This document shows positions 1 to 8,408 of a stretch of DNA of 64,000 bases, piece by piece; the first letter of the stretch is position 1, and each line of letters starts with the position of its first letter. The notes beneath the pieces are model-generated. The model did not search any database. It was not told the DNA's origin and saw only the letters and a program-made list of their open reading frames with translations. The stretch is from CALKXV01 sp965228905 (GTDB lineage Bacteria > Pseudomonadota > Alphaproteobacteria > Rhodobacterales > Rhodobacteraceae): assembly GCA_965228905.1 (NCBI GenBank), contig CBDDII010000003.1, positions 558,001 through 622,000 of the forward strand. Reading direction: 5' to 3'. A program made the translations under genes and the position numbers.

Positions 1-106
1 CAGCGGTGTTCACCTTGTTGACGTTCTGCCCGCCGGGCCCGCCCGAGCGGACGAACTGCTCGGTCAGTTCCCAGTCGCCGATTTCTATGTCGTCGGTGAT
101 CCGCAT
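1..106 (-). CDS. arfB: Peptide chain release factor-like rescue factor ArfB, N-terminal part
   Basis: This is the first 35 or so codons of a gene that runs off the left edge on the minus strand. The start codon is at 106 and the translation opens MRITDDIEIGDWELTEQ, followed by the GGQ motif (SGGPGGQNVNK) within residues 20-31. GGQ is the catalytic loop that hydrolyses peptidyl-tRNA in class I release factors. Its position so close to the N-terminus, with no codon-recognition domain before it, is the hallmark of ArfB/YaeJ, which frees ribosomes stalled on non-stop mRNA. The basic C-terminal tail that enters the mRNA channel lies outside the window, so completeness cannot be judged. Confidence 0.85.
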   Translation of the reverse strand, partial: MRITDDIEIGDWELTEQFVRSGGPGGQNVNKVNTA

Positions 107-540
107 GTCGGTTTCGTTCCTCTGCCTCTCAACGTCTGCTTAACCCATAAGGTCGCGGGATTCACCTATGCTGCACACCACCGCTCGCATGGTCGTACAA
201 AACGGAAAAGGCGGGTCTGAAACTCCGTACAAAAGGCAAGCGCGTTGCATCAACGTCCGCCGCAACGGTCGTACATCGCCCCAAGTGTGAACCCTTGATG
301 AAAGAAGAAGGGCCGCCGATGTGGCGACCCTTCCGAGTGTCATGGAGATGGGCCAGTTAGGGATCGGATGGCTCCGACATGCCCAATCAGAAGTGTTTCG
401 ATCGAGGTCTTTCCCTAGATCTCGGTCCCTCCAACTGTCCGGACACCTTTCTCCAATATCGCTCTAGACACTGGACCACCTCCTTTCGTTTGTTACCGAT
501 AGGGGCAGGTTGGCATAGATTTGGTATCTGTCAAATTAAT
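107..540. other. Intergenic stretch without a recognisable gene
   Basis: This gap separates arfB from the queuosine-precursor transporter. Open frames here are short, have no convincing ribosome-binding site and show no recognisable domain. A small GC-rich inverted segment lies near 310-335, but I see no clear terminator, tRNA or repeat. Confidence 0.4.
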
Positions 541-1161
541 TTACGCAGGATCGGCGATCATTCTCCCAACAATCAGGCGAAACGGCACCAAAGCGATTAA
601 AGCAAGGGCAAGTTTGACACCCCAGTCCGCAACCGCCAGCGAAACCCAAAGCGGTGCCTCCGGCCCCACACCAAGGATCGGCAGAACCTCACCGGCCCAG
701 GACACATCGTTGCCGGGTTCGATGAACGTCAGGCTGGCGGAAAAGGCGATGGTGAAGAAAAGCGCGGTATCAATCGCGGAACCGACAAGGCTGGACACCA
801 GGGGCGCACGCCACCAGTTGCCAGCGCGAAGTCTGTTAAATATCGAAATATCAACAAGTTGCGCCGTCAGGAAGGCCAGGCCGGAACCAAGCGCGATCCG
901 CCATGTGACCAGAGGGCCGAACTCACCCATGATCTGGGTGCCGATCATCGAACAGGCCACACCGGTCACGAAACCGGCGAAGACGACTCTGCGAGCGGTC
1001 GACGCGCCATAGACGCGGTTCATCACGTCGGTGACAAGAAAGGCCAGGGGATAAGTGAAAGCACCCCATGTCAGCCACTGGCCGAACAGGAACTGCACAA
1101 GGATGTTCGAGGCCACGACAATGGCGGCCATGGCAAGGATGCCGGGAAGGATTCTGGTCAT
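541..1161 (-). CDS. yhhQ: Queuosine precursor transporter (YhhQ/VUT family)
   Basis: An integral membrane protein of 206 residues with about six hydrophobic segments. It matches the YhhQ/VUT family, which imports the queuosine precursors preQ0/preQ1 for modification of tRNA wobble guanosines. Family-like features include the early run WGAFTYPLAFLVTDVMNRVYG and the later segment with AQLVDISIFNRLR and SSLVGSAIDTALFF. The ATG at 1161 is preferred over a TTG at 1182 because a GGAAAG sequence lies six bases upstream of it. The gene stands alone on the minus strand. Substrate is assigned from the family and not from anything in the neighbourhood. Confidence 0.85.
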   Translation of the reverse strand: MTRILPGILAMAAIVVASNILVQFLFGQWLTWGAFTYPLAFLVTDVMNRVYGASTARRVVFAGFVTGVACSMIGTQIMGEFGPLVTWRIALGSGLAFLTAQLVDISIFNRLRAGNWWRAPLVSSLVGSAIDTALFFTIAFSASLTFIEPGNDVSWAGEVLPILGVGPEAPLWVSLAVADWGVKLALALIALVPFRLIVGRMIADPA

Positions 1162-1296
1162 GTTTGCTTTCCGTTTTGACAAGGTCGCGGAGACTTGGCC
1201 CCATCAAGGGACGGGCGCGCATACCGCCCCCCGTGTTCGGGGTCAAGAGTGCGTGATGAAAATCAATGCCGCTTCAAGGCCTTGCCGCGCCCGCAG

Positions 1297-2163
1297 CTAG
1301 TCCTCGGTCACCCGGAACTCGACAAACTCGGTCGGGTGGCGCGTGCTTGCGTTGTTGTCCGACACCAGTGTCAGTCGCAACCCGTACTCGTCCCGCCAGA
1401 CGGAAATGCCCTCAAGATTGTGATATTCCCCGCGTTCACTGGTCCAGATCGTTTCATCCAGCGTACCGTCAAGTCGGACACGACGGATGCGGCTTTGCCA
1501 CCAAAGACCGACGACCAGCTTGCGCTCAAGTATGTAAAGCGTGCCATCCTCGTCGAAATCGGCACCGACAATGGCAAAGACATCGCGTTCCGGCAGATAG
1601 CCGTCGATCACCCAATTGTCCGTTTCTAGGCGATAGATCGGAAAACCCTCGATCAGGGGCTTTTCCGAAAAGACGTAAACCGTGCCATCGGGCGCAATCG
1701 CCGCGGCCTCCAACTGCCAATTTTCCGAGTGATCGTAAAAGGTTGGGTGATCCTTGATCCATTTGGCGCGCGTAAAGGGTTGGTCGAAGTGCCAGACATG
1801 CGCCCATCGTTCGAAGGACACCCAGGCCTGTCCGTCCGGGCCAAGTGCCAGACCCTCGGAATCCGACCAGTCCCCGGCACGCCGGGCCGAGACGGGCAAT
1901 CCGTTCTGCCCGATGATCGGCTCAAGCCGCGTGACTTCCACGCCGATGATCTGTTCGCCCCTGCGCTGGAACCTGCCCTCCAGCCACCACCCCCGGTCGC
2001 CGACGGCAAGGAAACCGGACCCGTTTTCGGTCACCTCGATTCCGGAAAGACCGATGATAACCTCGGTTTCCCAGGGAAAGCGGCCGATCTCTGACAGTTC
2101 AACCTCTGCCTTGACCGGTGCTGCCTGGACGGCGAGGGCTAGCGCGACAAGGTAAGGGCGCAT
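1297..2163 (-). CDS. Esterase-like activity of phytase family protein, exported
   Basis: A protein of about 288 residues that begins with a signal peptide (MRPYLVALALAVQAAPVKA) and continues with a beta-propeller-like sequence matching the 'esterase-like activity of phytase' family. Recognisable pieces are GLSGIEVTENGSGFLAVGDRG near the start, DSEGLALGPDGQAWVSFE in the middle and NLEGISVWRDEYG near the end. Its biochemical role is poorly known; family members are periplasmic. The start is set at 2163 because the signal peptide begins there, which makes the gene overlap the 3' end of mepA by 25 bases. It is the last gene of an apparent MFS transporter-mepA-esterase operon. Confidence 0.75.
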   Translation of the reverse strand: MRPYLVALALAVQAAPVKAEVELSEIGRFPWETEVIIGLSGIEVTENGSGFLAVGDRGWWLEGRFQRRGEQIIGVEVTRLEPIIGQNGLPVSARRAGDWSDSEGLALGPDGQAWVSFERWAHVWHFDQPFTRAKWIKDHPTFYDHSENWQLEAAAIAPDGTVYVFSEKPLIEGFPIYRLETDNWVIDGYLPERDVFAIVGADFDEDGTLYILERKLVVGLWWQSRIRRVRLDGTLDETIWTSERGEYHNLEGISVWRDEYGLRLTLVSDNNASTRHPTEFVEFRVTED

Positions 2164-2999
2164 TGCTTTGGCAGATCGGCCATGACGTATTCCCGGCGCT
2201 TGACCGGCGGCGGTGCATTGGGGTTGGGCGGCGGCGGATTCAGAATGTCCTGCACCCATTTTTCGGCGTCCGCGCAACCATCTCCGGTGGGCGGCGGCGC
2301 CTGGTTCTCACAGCCTTTCGTCCCGCGCGGGCAGGCCAGCCGGACGTGGAAGTGATAGTGATGCCCCCACCACGGCCGGATCTTGCGAAGCCAGGCACGA
2401 TTGCCCTTTTCGTCCTTGCACATCTGCACTTTTGCGCCCGGAAAAACAAAGATGCGGGCAACCCGTCTGTCCTTTGCGGCCGCTCGCAGAATGGCGTGAT
2501 GTTCGCGCGACCAGCGCTTGTTGACATAGGCACCATTCGCGCGCCTCATTGAAATCGCTGAAATATTCTCGCGCTCTGTCCGGCTGAGGTTCAGGCGTTT
2601 TGGCGGCATCATCCAGATGTCTATGTCCAGACCGATCTGGTGGCTCCGGTGCCCCGAAAGCATCGGCCCGCCGCGCGGTTGTGAAATGTCACCGATGTAA
2701 AGCCCGGCCCAGCCCGGTTGTTTCGCGGCGAAACTGGACAGCTTTTCGATAAAGTCGATGGTTTCGGGATGTCCCCAGTTCCGGTTTCGCGACAGGCGCA
2801 TCGCCTGCCACGTCGGCCCGGTTTCGGGAAGCTGTCGGGCTCCGGCGATGCAGCCCTTTGCATAGCCACCCAGAGGCGCGGCACGTTCGCCCGAACCGGT
2901 GCGTTTCGCGCCGAAAAGCTCTTTTGCCAAGGGTTGTGCATCCGCAGGTGCGGCCAGAAGGCAGGCCAACAGACAAGCGTGCACGATGGTTTTTATCAT
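2139..2999 (-). CDS. mepA: Penicillin-insensitive murein endopeptidase MepA
   Basis: A 286-residue periplasmic peptidase of family M74. It has a signal peptide (residues 1-21, ending ADA-Q) and the family's zinc ligands: HRSHQIGLDID (H-x6-D) near residue 120 and WWGHHYHFHVRL near 210. Several cysteines are spaced as in the disulfide-bonded family members. MepA cleaves the D-alanyl-meso-diaminopimelyl cross-links of peptidoglycan, so it acts in wall remodelling. Its ATG overlaps the stop of the upstream MFS gene (ATGA), indicating translational coupling. Length is normal for the family. Confidence 0.9.
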   Translation of the reverse strand: MIKTIVHACLLACLLAAPADAQPLAKELFGAKRTGSGERAAPLGGYAKGCIAGARQLPETGPTWQAMRLSRNRNWGHPETIDFIEKLSSFAAKQPGWAGLYIGDISQPRGGPMLSGHRSHQIGLDIDIWMMPPKRLNLSRTERENISAISMRRANGAYVNKRWSREHHAILRAAAKDRRVARIFVFPGAKVQMCKDEKGNRAWLRKIRPWWGHHYHFHVRLACPRGTKGCENQAPPPTGDGCADAEKWVQDILNPPPPNPNAPPPVKRREYVMADLPKQCALTLSR

Positions 3000-4366
3000 G
3001 GCTCTGCTCGATCTCCGTCAGGATGCGTCCAGCGTAGCAGAAGCAGACCCAAAAGAAAGAGCGCGAAAACGGGCAGGATGCCGATCCGCGCGCTTTCGGT
3101 AACATATGTGACAAGGCCGATCAGGACGGGGGCCAGGAATGATGTCGCGCGACCGGCGAAACCATAAAGCCCGAAAGCCTCGGTCGGGGCGGCAGGATCG
3201 GTATGGCGAACCATCAGGGATCGGCTGGCGGCCTGTACGGTGCCGCCAAGCCCGCCGATCAGAACACCGCAGGCCATGAAGGTGAGATCCGGCAGGCTTG
3301 ATCCCTCTGCCAGTGGAAAGCCCAAAAGCCGCGTGCGATCCATGCTGACGATGATCAGGCAGACCGCGGCCAGCACGAGGACCGAGACGATGATGACGGG
3401 TTTCGGGCCGAACCGGGTGTCCAGCCGCCCGCCGATCCAGGTCATGATCGCGGCCGAGATCACGCTGATGATCCCGAAGGCTCCAACCTGCGCGATATCC
3501 CAGTTCAGGACAAGAACGGCGTATGTTCCGCCGAACCCGTAAAGGCCGTTCAACGCATCCCGGTAAAGCATCGAGCCACCAAGGAAGGTGGCAAGGCTGG
3601 GGCGTTCCGGCAGGGCTTTGATTGTTCGGGTCAGGTGACCAAGGGCCGATGCGACAGAGCGGGGCTTTGGCAATGCGCGTTTTTCCCTGACCCAAAGGAA
3701 ATAGGGCACCATGAACAGGCCGAACCAGAAGGCCGTGAAGGGGCCGACAAAGCGCGTCCCTTCGCGGGCGTCGGCATCAAGGCCAAACAACGGGGTCAAT
3801 CCCGCGATGGTTCGCCCGCCTTCCTGTTCGACAAGCAGCACCAGAACGAGGATCAGTGCAACGAAGCCGCCAAGGTAGCCGAAGGAAAACCCGCTCCCCG
3901 AGATCTTGCCCACCTCTTCGCGCGCGCCAAGGGTCGGCAATTGCGCGTTAATGACGATCAGGGCGAACTCGGCCCCGACGAAGCCGACGCCAAAGGCAAG
4001 AAGCCCGAACCAAAGGTTCGAGCCGTCCGGCAGCACCCACCAAAGCGCCGATGCGCCGATGACGTAGAGGACGGAAAAGAAGACGATCCAGGGCATTCGC
4101 CGCCCCGAAGCATCTGCCAGCGCTCCCATGACTGGGCCGCCGAAGCCGACGATCAAACCCGAAATCGTCAGGCCAATAGACCAAAGCGATTGCGCACGGG
4201 CATCGGCAACCTGTTCTTCCAGCCCCGATCCCATGAAATGTGAGGTTGCAATCGACGCGAAGTAGGGTCCGAAAATGAACGTGACGAGAAGCGTGTGATA
4301 GGGCTGGCTGGCCCAGTCGAAAAAGAACCAGCCCCAGATACGTTTCTTCAGGTTTGGATCTGACAT
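2996..4366 (-). CDS. MFS transporter, UMF1/Atg22-like family
   Basis: A 456-residue membrane protein with about twelve hydrophobic segments. The opening WGWFFFDWASQPYHTLLVTFIFGPYF is typical of the UMF1 family of the major facilitator superfamily, related to fungal Atg22 vacuolar effluxers. Substrates are unknown, though amino-acid export is suspected for eukaryotic relatives. A GGGAG ribosome-binding site precedes the ATG at 4366. It overlaps mepA by four bases (ATGA) and is probably the first gene of a three-gene envelope operon. I cannot infer the cargo from the neighbours. Confidence 0.8.
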   Translation of the reverse strand: MSDPNLKKRIWGWFFFDWASQPYHTLLVTFIFGPYFASIATSHFMGSGLEEQVADARAQSLWSIGLTISGLIVGFGGPVMGALADASGRRMPWIVFFSVLYVIGASALWWVLPDGSNLWFGLLAFGVGFVGAEFALIVINAQLPTLGAREEVGKISGSGFSFGYLGGFVALILVLVLLVEQEGGRTIAGLTPLFGLDADAREGTRFVGPFTAFWFGLFMVPYFLWVREKRALPKPRSVASALGHLTRTIKALPERPSLATFLGGSMLYRDALNGLYGFGGTYAVLVLNWDIAQVGAFGIISVISAAIMTWIGGRLDTRFGPKPVIIVSVLVLAAVCLIIVSMDRTRLLGFPLAEGSSLPDLTFMACGVLIGGLGGTVQAASRSLMVRHTDPAAPTEAFGLYGFAGRATSFLAPVLIGLVTYVTESARIGILPVFALFLLGLLLLRWTHPDGDRAEP

Positions 4367-4420
4367 TGCGGGCTCCCGTCGGCAGGGCCAATAAGCCCTG
4401 AACCCGCAAAAGGCGCAAGG

Positions 4421-4972
4421 TCAGTCGTTGGAGAAAACCGGACCTGTTTCGGGGGGCCAGGGACGCACCTTGTCCGCTTCGATCCAGGCCTTGGCCCAGT
4501 CGGGCAGGCCGGGTTGTTCGGTCGGCTTTCCAAGTTCGGCGAGGAAGTCTCCGGGCGGCACGGTCTGACCCTTGGCGCGGATGGCTGCGCGTAAAAGCAT
4601 CTGGTTCATGCAGGTCTCGCCCTGCCACATGGTCTGGTCGACGTAAAAGAACCTGTCGTCATACCCCAGCATCCGCGATTGCATCCGGTATTTCTGAAAG
4701 ACCGGGACGCGCTTGCGATAGCGCACGGAAACTCCCGCAACGGCCAATGTGTTCTTGCCGGTCAGAAACGGGCGGAGCATTCCCATACGCACGGTGAATT
4801 GCCAGCGGCCAAGCTCGAACAGGGTAAGAATGCGGCCGTTGTTCAACTCGCCAAACATGTCGGTGTCCCAGGGCCAGGCCCGGTGGTGCGAAACGTGGGT
4901 GTCGAAGATGCCCATGGCAGGCAGGCGGCGTGCGCTTAGCAATGCGTAAACGGTACGGATGTATGGATACAT
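4421..4972 (-). CDS. Hotdog-fold thioesterase (acyl-CoA thioesterase-like)
   Basis: A 183-residue protein of the hotdog thioesterase superfamily, related to the THEM6/FadM-type group. The pattern WPWDTDMFGELNNGRILTLFELGRW corresponds to the family's active-site helix region (D-x-F-G-x-LNN-x-R), followed by VSVRYRKRVPVFQKYRMQSRM in the central sheet. It would hydrolyse acyl-CoA thioesters in the cytoplasm; chain length is unknown. The ATG at 4972 with an AAAAGG site upstream is preferred to an upstream TTG at 5011. It lies 54 bases upstream of the MFS transporter and could be co-transcribed with it. Confidence 0.75.
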   Translation of the reverse strand: MYPYIRTVYALLSARRLPAMGIFDTHVSHHRAWPWDTDMFGELNNGRILTLFELGRWQFTVRMGMLRPFLTGKNTLAVAGVSVRYRKRVPVFQKYRMQSRMLGYDDRFFYVDQTMWQGETCMNQMLLRAAIRAKGQTVPPGDFLAELGKPTEQPGLPDWAKAWIEADKVRPWPPETGPVFSND

Positions 4973-5101
4973 GGTCGGCCTTTTGCCTTGAGCGATGGTC
5001 CATGACCGCAAGGGCAGTCAAGTGGGACGTTGCGGCACTGGCCCTTGCGTGCCGCGACTTGGGGCCTTAGGTGGAAGGCGAGTTAATCTACGGGTCAGGT
5101 A

Positions 5102-5392
5102 ATGGGCACGATACTTTCGATAATTGCGCTTCTACTGGATGTCGCTTTCATGATCCTGCTGGTGCATGTGATCATGTCGTGGTTGATCAACTTCAATGTC
5201 CTGAACCTGGGCCAGCCCCTGGTCGCCTCGATCTGGGACGGGTTGAACCGGCTTTTGGAGCCGATCTATCAACCGATCCGCCGAATGCTGCCGAACACGG
5301 GTGCCTTGGACCTTGCGCCGCTGGTTGCCTTTATCATCATCATCATCCTGCGTGACATCGTTATTCCGGATATCGCCCGCGCTCTGTACTGA
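5102..5392 (+). CDS. yggT: YggT family membrane protein
   Basis: A 96-residue protein with two hydrophobic segments flanking the conserved amphipathic block SWDGLNRLLEPIYQPIRRMLPN, which identifies the YggT family. YggT proteins are small inner-membrane proteins linked in various bacteria to osmotic tolerance, cell-division clusters or photosystem and cofactor assembly. No single function is established. It is divergent from the thioesterase gene and precedes recQ by about 120 bases. Confidence 0.85.
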   Translation: MGTILSIIALLLDVAFMILLVHVIMSWLINFNVLNLGQPLVASIWDGLNRLLEPIYQPIRRMLPNTGALDLAPLVAFIIIIILRDIVIPDIARALY

Positions 5393-5516
5393 GCGGGCAT
5401 TTCTCTCGCCAAAACCGCTGATCCGCCGAGTATTTTCGGCCCACCCCGTTGTTCACCCCATCTTCACATGCCAAAGTGTATCCAACGAGCAGTTGAATAA
5501 AACTTGAGGCATTTTG

Positions 5517-7568
5517 ATGGACGGGTCGCAGCCGGATGCGCGCGCCTTGCTGGCGCAGGTTTTTGGCTTTGATGGCTTTCGCCCGATGCAGGAAGACATC
5601 GTTTCTGCGGTGACCGCGGGCGAAGACGTTCTTGCGATCCTTCCGACCGGTGGCGGCAAGTCGCTTTGCTATCAGCTTCCGGCCCTTTTGCGCCCCGGCC
5701 TGACAGTGGTGATTTCCCCCCTGATTGCCTTGATGCGCGATCAGGTGCGCGCCCTCAGCGAAGCTGGCGTGGTGGCGGGCGCACTGACTTCCGGCAACAC
5801 CGAAGAGGAAACAGCCGAGGTTTTTGACGCGCTGCATCAGGGCCGGCTGAAGGTGCTTTACATGGCCCCCGAACGCTTGGCGTCCGGTGGAACGGAACGG
5901 TTGCTGATCGGGGCCGGCGTCACACTCCTGGCCGTGGACGAATCCCATTGCGTCAGCCAATGGGGCCACGATTTTCGCCCCGATTACCTGCGGATCGGCG
6001 GGTTGCGGCGGGCGCTGGACGTCCCGCTTGCCGCCTTCACCGCCACCGCAGATCAGGAAACCCGGACGGAAATCATCGACCGGCTGTTCGGCGGTGTCGA
6101 GCCGCACCAGTTTCTTGGCGGGTTTGACCGACCCAACATCCATCTTGCCTTTCAGGCAAAGAACAAGCCGCGCGAGCAGATCCTGAACTTCGCCGCCGCG
6201 CGAAAGGGCCAGTCCGGCATCGTCTATTGCGGTACGCGGGCCAAGACGGAAACGCTGGCCACTGCTCTCAATCAGTCGGGCCTCAACGCCTTGGCCTATC
6301 ACGGTGGGATGGAACCCGACCGCCGCCGCGAGGTCGAGCGGCGATTCCAGACAGATGACGGTTTGATCGTTGTGGCCACCGTTGCTTTTGGCATGGGGAT
6401 CGACAAGCCAGATATCAGGTGGGTTGCCCATGCCGACTTACCAAAGTCGATCGAAGGCTACTACCAGGAAATCGGCCGTGCCGGGCGCGACGGCGCACCT
6501 GCCGAGACGCTGACGCTTTACGGTGCCGATGACATCCGATTCCGCCGTATGCAGATCGACGAAAGTCTTGCCCCGCCCGAACGCCGGATGGCGGATCACG
6601 GGCGGCTGAACGCGCTGTTGGGGCTGGCCGAGGCGCATCGCTGTCGGAGGGTCGAATTGTTGCGGTTCTTCGGCGAGGATCGCGAGGCTTGTGGCCATTG
6701 CGATCTTTGCGACAAACCGCCCGAGACCTTCGACGGAACCGAGGCTGTGATGAAGGCCCTGTCAGCCATCCTGCGGACGGGCGAGTATTTCGGCGCGGGG
6801 CATCTGACGGACATACTCGTCGGCACCGCGACAGAGAAAGTGCGCAATCGTGGTCACGACCAGCTTCCGACGTTCGGCGTCGGCCAGGACATCGACCGGC
6901 GGCAATGGGCTGCCGTCTTCCGCCAGATGATGGGGCATGACCTTGTGCGTCCGGACCCGGAACGTCATGGCGCCTTGCGGATGACCGAAAAGGCGCGACC
7001 GATCCTGAGGGGCGAGGTGTCGATCAACCTGCGCAAGGATGCGATGAAGCCGGGTGGCAGCCGGTCGCAGCCGAAAGCGATGGTTTCCGAGGAAGACGCA
7101 CCGCTTCTTGCCGCGTTGAAAGCAAAGCGCCGGGCTCTGGCCGAAGCCGCGCGCGCGCCGGCATATGTCATATTCCCGGATCGAACGTTGATCGAAATGG
7201 CCGAAAAGCGACCCGCAACGCTGGACGAGATGGCCGGTATCAGCGGGGTCGGCGCGAAAAAGCTGGAACGGTACGGTCGGATTTTTCTGGAGGTCATCAC
7301 GGGCGAGGCCGAGGCCGCTCCGCATCCGGCGCGTCGAAAACTGGCGGGCCGGGCGGCGGGTGAAACCTATGACCGTCTGCTGGCCGTTCAGGCCGAACTG
7401 TCGCGCGGTGCAGATGGAACCGGAAAGCCGATGTCGTGTTCCGCCTCGCTTCTGGCGCGGATCGCGGCCCTTGGCCCCGATGCGGTGGATCAGATCGAGC
7501 GGGTTCTGGGGGACCGCCTGGCCGAACGCTTTGGCCCCGCGTTTGCAAGGGTGCTTTCCGAAGGCTAA
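5517..7568 (+). CDS. recQ: ATP-dependent DNA helicase RecQ
   Basis: A 683-residue superfamily 2 helicase that unwinds DNA 3'-to-5' during recombination and fork repair. Visible motifs in order: Walker A LPTGGGKSLCYQ near residue 43; DESH box (VDESHCVSQWGHDFRPDY) near 140; motif VI (YYQEIGRAGRDG) near 320; zinc-binding cysteines C-x15-C-x2-C-x2-C (CRRVELLRFF..ACGHCDLCD) near 380; a winged-helix RQC part; and an HRDC domain near 510-590 (DRTLIEMAEKRP). The ATG at 5517 is chosen over an adjacent TTG at 5514. Length and domain set are those of a complete RecQ. Confidence 0.95.
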   Translation: MDGSQPDARALLAQVFGFDGFRPMQEDIVSAVTAGEDVLAILPTGGGKSLCYQLPALLRPGLTVVISPLIALMRDQVRALSEAGVVAGALTSGNTEEETAEVFDALHQGRLKVLYMAPERLASGGTERLLIGAGVTLLAVDESHCVSQWGHDFRPDYLRIGGLRRALDVPLAAFTATADQETRTEIIDRLFGGVEPHQFLGGFDRPNIHLAFQAKNKPREQILNFAAARKGQSGIVYCGTRAKTETLATALNQSGLNALAYHGGMEPDRRREVERRFQTDDGLIVVATVAFGMGIDKPDIRWVAHADLPKSIEGYYQEIGRAGRDGAPAETLTLYGADDIRFRRMQIDESLAPPERRMADHGRLNALLGLAEAHRCRRVELLRFFGEDREACGHCDLCDKPPETFDGTEAVMKALSAILRTGEYFGAGHLTDILVGTATEKVRNRGHDQLPTFGVGQDIDRRQWAAVFRQMMGHDLVRPDPERHGALRMTEKARPILRGEVSINLRKDAMKPGGSRSQPKAMVSEEDAPLLAALKAKRRALAEAARAPAYVIFPDRTLIEMAEKRPATLDEMAGISGVGAKKLERYGRIFLEVITGEAEAAPHPARRKLAGRAAGETYDRLLAVQAELSRGADGTGKPMSCSASLLARIAALGPDAVDQIERVLGDRLAERFGPAFARVLSEG

Positions 7569-7634
7569 AGGGGCTTCGCACTGGATCTCGGCGCGCGACG
7601 TGCTAGGTCCGGGGCAGCAAAAGGGGATGTTGCC

Positions 7635-8408
7635 ATGTTGGTTGTCGTGTCACCGGCCAAGCGTCTGGACTGGGAAAGCCGAACTTTCGAAATGACCACG
7701 CCGGAGTTTCTGGACGAAGCCAACCGGCTTGCCGGTCATGCCCGGCAGTTGACGCTGGCCAAGCTGAAAGGGCTGATGGATCTGTCGGACGGCCTGGCCC
7801 GGCTGAACCGGGACAGGTTCCAGGCGTTTCAGAAGAACCCCGAGGCGAACAACACGCGCCCGGCGCTTTATGCCTTTGCCGGAGATACCTTTCAGGGCTT
7901 CGACGCGGGTTCGCTTGGTGACGAGGGGCGGGCGCGGGCGCAAAGCCACATGCGGATCCTGTCGGGGCTTTACGGGGTTTTGCGCCCGATGGATGCCATT
8001 CAGCCCTACAGGCTTGAGATGGGAAGCAGGCTGAAAACGCGGCGGGGCCGGAATCTTTATGATTTCTGGGGCAAGGATATTGCCAAGGCATTGAATGAAA
8101 CCGCCGTGAAAGTCGGATCGGATACCTTGGTGAATTGCGCCAGCCAGGAATATTTCGGCGCGGTCGATCTGTCGGCACTGAAGCTGAAGGTCGTGACGCC
8201 GCAATTCTACGAGGTCAAAAACGGGAAACCCGCCATCGTCAGTTTCTTTGCCAAGAAAGCGCGCGGAGCGATGGCGCGGTTCATCGTTGAAAACCGGGTC
8301 TCGGATGTTGCGGGCCTGAAGGATTTCGATCTTGGCGGCTATCGCTTTGCCGAAACCTCCGATGATGGTGCGACACTGGTCTTTCGGCGCGAAACCGTTC
8401 CGGCCTAG
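7635..8408 (+). CDS. yaaA: Peroxide stress protein YaaA
   Basis: A 257-residue member of the YaaA (DUF328/UPF0246) family, with the diagnostic start MLVVVSPAKRLDW and the later blocks YGVLRPMDAIQPYRLEMGSRL and NCASQEYFGAVD. In E. coli, YaaA limits intracellular free iron and so reduces Fenton damage under peroxide stress; the fold binds DNA in vitro. It sits 66 bases after recQ, which fits a shared DNA-damage or oxidative-stress context. Its stop codon overlaps the stop of the convergent kinase gene by four bases. Confidence 0.93.
   Translation: MLVVVSPAKRLDWESRTFEMTTPEFLDEANRLAGHARQLTLAKLKGLMDLSDGLARLNRDRFQAFQKNPEANNTRPALYAFAGDTFQGFDAGSLGDEGRARAQSHMRILSGLYGVLRPMDAIQPYRLEMGSRLKTRRGRNLYDFWGKDIAKALNETAVKVGSDTLVNCASQEYFGAVDLSALKLKVVTPQFYEVKNGKPAIVSFFAKKARGAMARFIVENRVSDVAGLKDFDLGGYRFAETSDDGATLVFRRETVPA

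Noticed and set aside
140..343. A 67-codon minus-strand frame left of the queuosine-precursor transporter.
   Set aside because: It has no ribosome-binding site, no domain and an unlikely composition.
5361..6431. A 356-codon minus-strand frame covering the 5' half of recQ.
   Set aside because: It is the shadow of recQ, whose helicase motifs fix the real strand and frame.
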